Shown here: piece by piece, positions 60,635-64,000 of the stretch
Layout of the letters: each line of letters begins with the position of its first letter
How positions within the stretch are numbered: the stretch's first letter is position 1
From: Psychrobacillus vulpis
Lineage (GTDB): Bacteria > Bacillota > Bacilli > Bacillales_A > Planococcaceae
Length of the DNA: 64,000 nt
Assembly: GCF_006861825.1 (NCBI RefSeq)
Contig: NZ_VDGI01000018.1
Span: 27,865-91,864, forward strand
Direction: 5' to 3'
Made by a program: the position numbers and the translations under genes
Notes under the pieces: generated by a model
The model's database searches: none
Told to the model about the DNA's origin: nothing
What the model saw: only the letters and a program-made list of their open reading frames with translations

Positions 60635-61597
60635 TTAGTTAGAGTTAGATGATACTGCAACACTCGTTGCTGCCATTGTTGAAATCATCATGGCTTGTTG
60701 TGCTTGAAGGAGCATTTCAAGTGATGTTGCCATTGAAATTGCTGCTGTTGCGTATGCTTCTTTTGAAGCTCTCATTTCCCAACCTAGCGCTATAGGTAAT
60801 GCACTTTCTTTATACCAAGCAAATAACTTCATATTAGCTAGTGACTCATAAGTTGTAACGATTGCATTTAATTGGTCTTCATTCATTTTTAAAACGGCCA
60901 TAAATCCAATCATTGGATATTGTGGCATCGAAGTTTTGATTTTTACACTTTTTAGTCCATCGCGAATAACGACTGCTCGCGATACTAAATCTTCTTCATA
61001 GTTAGGATTTGTATATGTTAGTACTTGGGACATCCATTGTAACTCGTTACCTACATAAAACTTATGCTGCTTTAAATCTTGATAGTATCTATTCATTGTT
61101 TCTGCACGAACTGCAGTGTCTCCTTCTAGTTTTCCTAAAAACATCGCATAGGGATAGTCGTCGGCTGAAGTTAAAAACCGATGATGCTTTTTCATATCAG
61201 CCATTAGTTGTCTCGCTCGTTCCATTTCATTTGGCCATGTTTCCTTTTCATTGGACATTAGTAAAGCTGCTAAATAGGTATAGCTATTGACTTTAAATGA
61301 AGCCTTTTTTAAAGCCTCTACTTTCTCAAGCAATATATCTACTGCTTGTATTGGTTCTAGACCACTTGTATCTAATGTTGCAACGAAAAGTGGATGTAAA
61401 TGAGATCTTAAAGGAGAAAAAATACCCGCCTTTTTCTTTATATATCCTTCTATTTCCCTAAATCTTCCTTCATCAAACTCTTTACCTAGTGTTACATAGA
61501 AACCTGCAAGCGATAAAGTTACTCGTTTATCTACACTCCATCCTACAACTTTTTTTAACTCTTTAAATGTATTTTCTATTTTTTGATTAATCGTCAT
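60635..61597 (-). CDS. DUF4003 family protein
   Basis: A 320-residue, mostly helical cytosolic protein that I match by overall pattern to DUF4003, found in Bacillales. Repeating helical segments (AVDILLEKVEALKKASFKVNS, EMERARQLMADMKKHHRFL) run through it, and the C-terminus is alanine/methionine rich. Its function is unknown. It diverges from the pseudouridine synthase gene. Confidence 0.72.
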   Translation of the reverse strand: MTINQKIENTFKELKKVVGWSVDKRVTLSLAGFYVTLGKEFDEGRFREIEGYIKKKAGIFSPLRSHLHPLFVATLDTSGLEPIQAVDILLEKVEALKKASFKVNSYTYLAALLMSNEKETWPNEMERARQLMADMKKHHRFLTSADDYPYAMFLGKLEGDTAVRAETMNRYYQDLKQHKFYVGNELQWMSQVLTYTNPNYEEDLVSRAVVIRDGLKSVKIKTSMPQYPMIGFMAVLKMNEDQLNAIVTTYESLANMKLFAWYKESALPIALGWEMRASKEAYATAAISMATSLEMLLQAQQAMMISTMAATSVAVSSNSN

Positions 61598-61690
61598 ATC
61601 CGCCCACTCCTTTTCTTTTTTTACGCTGTTTACTCTGAAATAGTTTCACTTTTTGTTATACTTATTTTATAAGAAAAGTAGGTGACAATT

Positions 61691-62395
61691 ATGCGTATAA
61701 ACAAATTTTTAAGTGAAGCTGGAATCATTTCTAGACGTGGAGCAGATAAGTGGGTCACGGATGGAAGAGTAACCATTAATGGTAAAATTGCTGAGCTTGG
61801 AAGCAAAGTGGAGGCAGGTGATGATGTTCAGGTAGATGGTAAACCAATTGTTGTAGAACAACCATTAGTATATCTTGTGCTAAACAAACCTGTCGGAATA
61901 ACAAGCACAACTGAACGTCATGTCAAAGGAAATATTGTAGATTTTGTCAATCATCCCCTTCGAATTTTTCACATTGGACGACTTGATAAAGACTCCGATG
62001 GTTTAATACTATTGACGAATGACGGTGATATTGTAAATGAAATATTACGTGCAGAAAATAAACACGAAAAAGAATATATTGTTACCGTTAATGAAAAAAT
62101 AACTGATTCTTTTCTAGAAAAAATGGCCGCTGGCGTGAAAATATTAGGAATTAAAACACTTCCATGTAAGGTAAAGAAATTAGGTCCAAACACATTTAAT
62201 ATTATTCTTACCCAAGGATTAAACAGACAAATAAGAAGAATGTGTTCAGCACTTGGTTTCACCGTAAAAAGACTTCAACGCATTCGTATAATGAACATTA
62301 CTCTTGAAGGCTTGGCTATCGGAGAGTGGAGAGAATTAACCGAATTAGAAAAAAAAGAATTATTTACAACACTTAACTATTCAGCAAAGAGATAA
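61691..62395 (+). CDS. rluF: RluF-like 23S rRNA pseudouridine synthase
   Basis: RsuA/RluB/E/F-family enzyme of 234 residues. An N-terminal S4 domain (RINKFLSEAGIISRRGADKWV) is followed by the catalytic domain, with the active-site aspartate in HIGRLDKDSDGLILLTNDGD and the QGLNRQIRRMCSALG segment. The IFHIGRLDKDSDGL form and sequence order favour RluF (U2604) over RluB. ATG 61691 is preferred over the GTG at 61682, because AAGTAGGTG then serves as ribosome binding site. Confidence 0.9.
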   Translation: MRINKFLSEAGIISRRGADKWVTDGRVTINGKIAELGSKVEAGDDVQVDGKPIVVEQPLVYLVLNKPVGITSTTERHVKGNIVDFVNHPLRIFHIGRLDKDSDGLILLTNDGDIVNEILRAENKHEKEYIVTVNEKITDSFLEKMAAGVKILGIKTLPCKVKKLGPNTFNIILTQGLNRQIRRMCSALGFTVKRLQRIRIMNITLEGLAIGEWRELTELEKKELFTTLNYSAKR

Positions 62396-62447
62396 GTATC
62401 TTTAGTTCAAGCAAGAAATGACTGCAAAGTTAGAAAGCCGATCACAC

Positions 62448-62504
62448 TTGACATAAAACCAAATGGTTTCGTATTATCATTAATTTACGAAACCATTTGG
62501 TTTT
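62448..62504 (+). promoter_or_regulatory. Promoter with paired palindromic operators for the SRPBCC-ArsR genes
   Basis: TTGACA (62448-62453), an 18-bp spacer and TATTAT (62472-62477) form a strong promoter. The spacer contains AAAACCAAATGGTTTCG and the initially transcribed region contains CGAAACCATTTGGTTTT. Each holds a short palindrome (AACCA, two or three bases, TGGTT), and the two are inverted copies of each other. This is what an autoregulated ArsR-type operator would look like. The same sequence could also fold as a terminator for rluF, since TATTTTT follows. Confidence 0.65.
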
Positions 62505-62530
62505 ATTTTTTAGAAAGAAGGAATTTTTAA

Positions 62531-62808
62531 ATGGAAAATATGCTACAAGATATTAAGCAAACAGTTGTTTTAAATGCCCCAGTACAAAAAGTTTGGGAAA
62601 CTGTATCAACTTCAGAAGGCATTGCTACTTGGTTCATGCCAAATGATTTCCAATTAGAAGTTGGATATGAATTCCACGTACAATCACCTTTTGGCCCATC
62701 TCCTTGTAAAGTGACAGAAGTAAATCCTCCAAATCAACTTTCATTTACTTGGGATACGGATGGGAAGGTATTGTACAAGACCGTCTTCGAAAGGTTGTTG
62801 AAAACTAA
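62531..62808 (+). pseudogene. SRPBCC (AHSA1-like) gene with an internal frameshifting deletion
   Basis: The N-terminal half is a normal AHSA1/START-like domain ([24 protein letters not shown] ... [11 protein letters not shown]). It then jumps to another frame: bases 62761-62808 read [15 protein letters not shown] and stop, the usual C-terminus of the family. The intact family is about 140-150 residues, while the open frame here is 96 residues ending in an unrelated tail ([18 protein letters not shown], stop at 62821). The simplest reading is a deletion of the middle, perhaps between short GATGGG repeats, whose length is not a multiple of three. The old stop codon (62806-62808) directly abuts the ArsR start. 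Confidence 0.78.
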
Positions 62809-63129
62809 GTGTCTTCTTTAGCGCAAAAGTATGATGTATTTCAAGCAATAGCTGATCCTACTCGAAGAGAAGTTTTGAGATTACTTGCGGAGAAAGAGCT
62901 GCCTATCTCAGAAATCTCTTCTCATTTTCCAATGAGTCGAACTGCTATCGCCAAACATCTTCATATACTTTCCGAAGCTGAACTAGTGTGTGGGAAAAAA
63001 GTGGGTAGAGAAAAAAGGTATCGACTACAACCAGAGTCTCTAAAAGAATTAAAAGACTGGCTTTCTTACTATGAACAATTTTGGAATAACAAACTTTCTA
63101 TTCTTAAATATGTAGTAGAAAACGACTGA
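62809..63129 (+). CDS. ArsR-family transcriptional repressor
   Basis: A 106-residue winged-helix regulator with the ArsR pattern [22 protein letters not shown], recognition helix [19 protein letters not shown] and wing [13 protein letters not shown]. It has no cysteine cluster typical of metal sensing, so it belongs to the non-metal subgroup often encoded with AHSA1 proteins. The start is GTG at 62809, directly after the ancestral stop of the SRPBCC gene. It probably represses the promoter at 62448. Confidence 0.88.
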   Translation: MSSLAQKYDVFQAIADPTRREVLRLLAEKELPISEISSHFPMSRTAIAKHLHILSEAELVCGKKVGREKRYRLQPESLKELKDWLSYYEQFWNNKLSILKYVVEND

Positions 63130-63389
63130 TAGCAATTAGAACCAAACAGAGCGCCTAAATAGATGTCGGTCTCAGACTTTAGATAAACTCAAAAAACGAG
63201 TTGTCTATAGTATTTTATTTTTAAATAGGGTAGATCAGGTTTTCCGAAGCTTTCCGCGGGTGAGCGCTTGGGCAAACACGATGTTGGTCATGAAGGAGTT
63301 GAAACCCACATTATGTGTGGTGTGCTACCGTGCCACGGGTTATGGAGAAAATTTTTGCCAAATGGGGTTGTTCAAAAAACCAATAAATA

Positions 63390-63676
63390 AGAAAATCGTT
63401 GAAACGGCTCCCTTTCCGGAGGCCACTGAAAAACCAAAATTCAGAAAATAAAGTCACCACTTGAGAAGTATATTTGTATCAAAATTGGCATGACGTCCCC
63501 ATAAACACCCTAAAAAGTGAAGGAATTATGGGATTTCGTTTTTATTTTTTGAAAAAAAGTGACTTTTTCAGTGGCCTCCCTTTCCGTGGGCGTTGCCTCA
63601 GCCTCCTCGCTTCGCTCCGGGGTCTTCGACTAACGCTATTCCCGCAGGAGTGTCGCCTTTTCCAACGATTTTCTAG
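63390..63676. repeat. Palindrome family B, copy 3, split by a second insertion
   Basis: It starts AGAAAATCGTTGAAACGGC and ends CCAACGATTTTCTAG, matching the intact copy at 57083. The sequence is interrupted within CTCCCTTTCCG by the element at 63419-63576. Confidence 0.78.
63419..63576. mobile_element. Second type of MITE-like element (158 bp)
   Basis: It starts GAGGCCACTGAAAAA and ends TTTTTCAGTGGCC, a perfect 13-bp terminal inverted repeat that shares CACTGAAAAA with the elements at 253 and 56575. It is bounded by a perfect 10-bp direct repeat TCCCTTTCCG (63409-63418 and 63577-63586). The AT-rich interior differs from the first type and is not obviously coding. A common transposase for both types is inferred from the similar ends and equal duplication length. 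Confidence 0.75.
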
Positions 63677-63744
63677 AAAAGAATATAGTAGCTAAAAAAT
63701 AGAGAATCTCACTTTTCCCACTGAGTCTATCAGACGCTTCTCCC

Positions 63745-63842
63745 ATCATTAGCTGCGAGACTCCTGCGGAGATGATCCAATATCCCGCACGAGCTTGCGA
63801 GGAGGAGGCTTGGCGCTTCGTCTGCGGATAGCGAGTGGTTTT
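63745..63842. repeat. Degenerate family A palindrome
   Basis: GACTCCTGCGGAG ... CCCGCACGAGCTTGCGAGGAGGAGGCTT ... GTCTGCGGATAGCGAG (shown in part) follows the order of the family A core at 42340-42485 with many substitutions. Confidence 0.5.
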
Positions 63843-63889
63843 TTCCGGACTTAATTTGTCTTAATTTTATTTTATAAAACATACTAAGA

Positions 63890-63932
63890 TTAGTAGTGCA
63901 GACCAAGGCATTGGTTCGTACTACTATTTTTT
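63890..63932 (+). terminator. Orphan terminator-like hairpin
   Basis: TAGTAGTGCAGACCAA and TTGGTTCGTACTACTA pair over 16 positions with one mismatch and a few G-T pairs around a four-base loop, followed by TTTTTT. No gene precedes it on the plus strand for more than 700 bases, so it may end a small RNA or be part of a leader of a gene beyond the window. Confidence 0.6.
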
Positions 63933-64000
63933 ATATAGTAAAAGTGAAGAATAGGTCGAAGTCTTTTTGGGATCTTGAATCCGTTATTAAAACAGACCTA

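Larger units (their letters stand above)
63130..64000. other. Repeat-rich right end of the window
   Basis: No gene is supported. It holds a split copy of palindrome family B (63390-63676) with a 158-bp insertion, a degenerate family A palindrome (about 63745-63840) and an orphan terminator-like hairpin (63890-63932). Short frames here only translate repeats. Confidence 0.6.

Noticed and set aside
63260..63451. 63-codon frame near the right-hand palindrome
   Set aside because: No ribosome binding site or family; it runs into the split repeat and MITE end.
63474..63695. 73-codon frame crossing the end of the 158-bp element; possible transposase remnant
   Set aside because: The frame crosses the element boundary into the palindrome and I cannot match it to a transposase family, so it is not listed as a gene.

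Overview
The window looks like a chromosomal segment of a low-GC, spore-forming Bacillales bacterium. It carries sigH, a CotD-like coat gene, the Bacillus-type ctsR-mcsA-mcsB-clpC cluster and the dpp-ykf order of Bacillus subtilis. Protein sequence and the style of the intergenic repeats suggest Planococcaceae (Psychrobacillus, Sporosarcina or Lysinibacillus-like), which is an inference. No tRNA, rRNA, CRISPR array or prophage was seen.

Layout. Positions 1-600 are gene-free and hold a 238-bp MITE-like element. Positions 603-5171 (minus) encode a BceRS-BceAB-type module: response regulator, intramembrane-sensing kinase, ABC ATPase and a large permease, typical of peptide-antibiotic detoxification. 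Positions 5268-37118 (minus) are the conserved information-processing core. Read in the direction of transcription it runs ctsR-mcsA-mcsB-clpC, radA, yacL, ispD-ispF, gltX, a T-box then cysE-cysS-mrnC-rlmB-rae1, sigH, rpmG-secE-nusG, rplK-rplA, the L10 leader then rplJ-rplL, a methyltransferase, rpoB-rpoC, and rplGB-rpsL-rpsG-fusA-tuf. Gene order matches B. subtilis except that disA, normally between radA and yacL, is absent.

Positions 37347-41873 hold a GNAT acetyltransferase, an RsgA-type GTPase, an ABC-2 exporter pair with a possible 21-codon small ORF behind it, and a SAM methyltransferase. Positions 42557-52204 (minus) are dppABCDE-ykfABCD. DppBCDE and the extra ATPase YkfD import peptides, while DppA, YkfA, YkfC and YkfB break down D-amino-acid and murein peptides to free amino acids. 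A CotD-like gene and a BCCT (betaine/choline) transporter follow, then a dual-specificity-type phosphatase, CorA, two unknown proteins, an acyl-CoA thioesterase, an aldehyde dehydrogenase, a DUF4003-type protein, an RluF-type pseudouridine synthase, and an ArsR repressor with a broken SRPBCC partner.

The most unusual content lies between genes. GC-rich imperfect palindromes of at least three families fill the spacers. Two near-identical ~237-bp elements (253-490 and 56575-56811) and a third 158-bp element (63419-63576) share CACTGAAAAA-containing inverted ends, and each is bounded by a 10-bp direct repeat. Two of the three sit inside copies of the same palindrome, while an uninterrupted copy lies at 57083. 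This is good internal evidence for non-autonomous transposition. Other points are the missing disA, a frameshifting internal deletion in the SRPBCC gene beneath an intact promoter with paired operators, and readable leader regulation (T-box, L10 leader, CtsR operator, rpoB leader hairpin). I did not find a clearly new multi-gene system.
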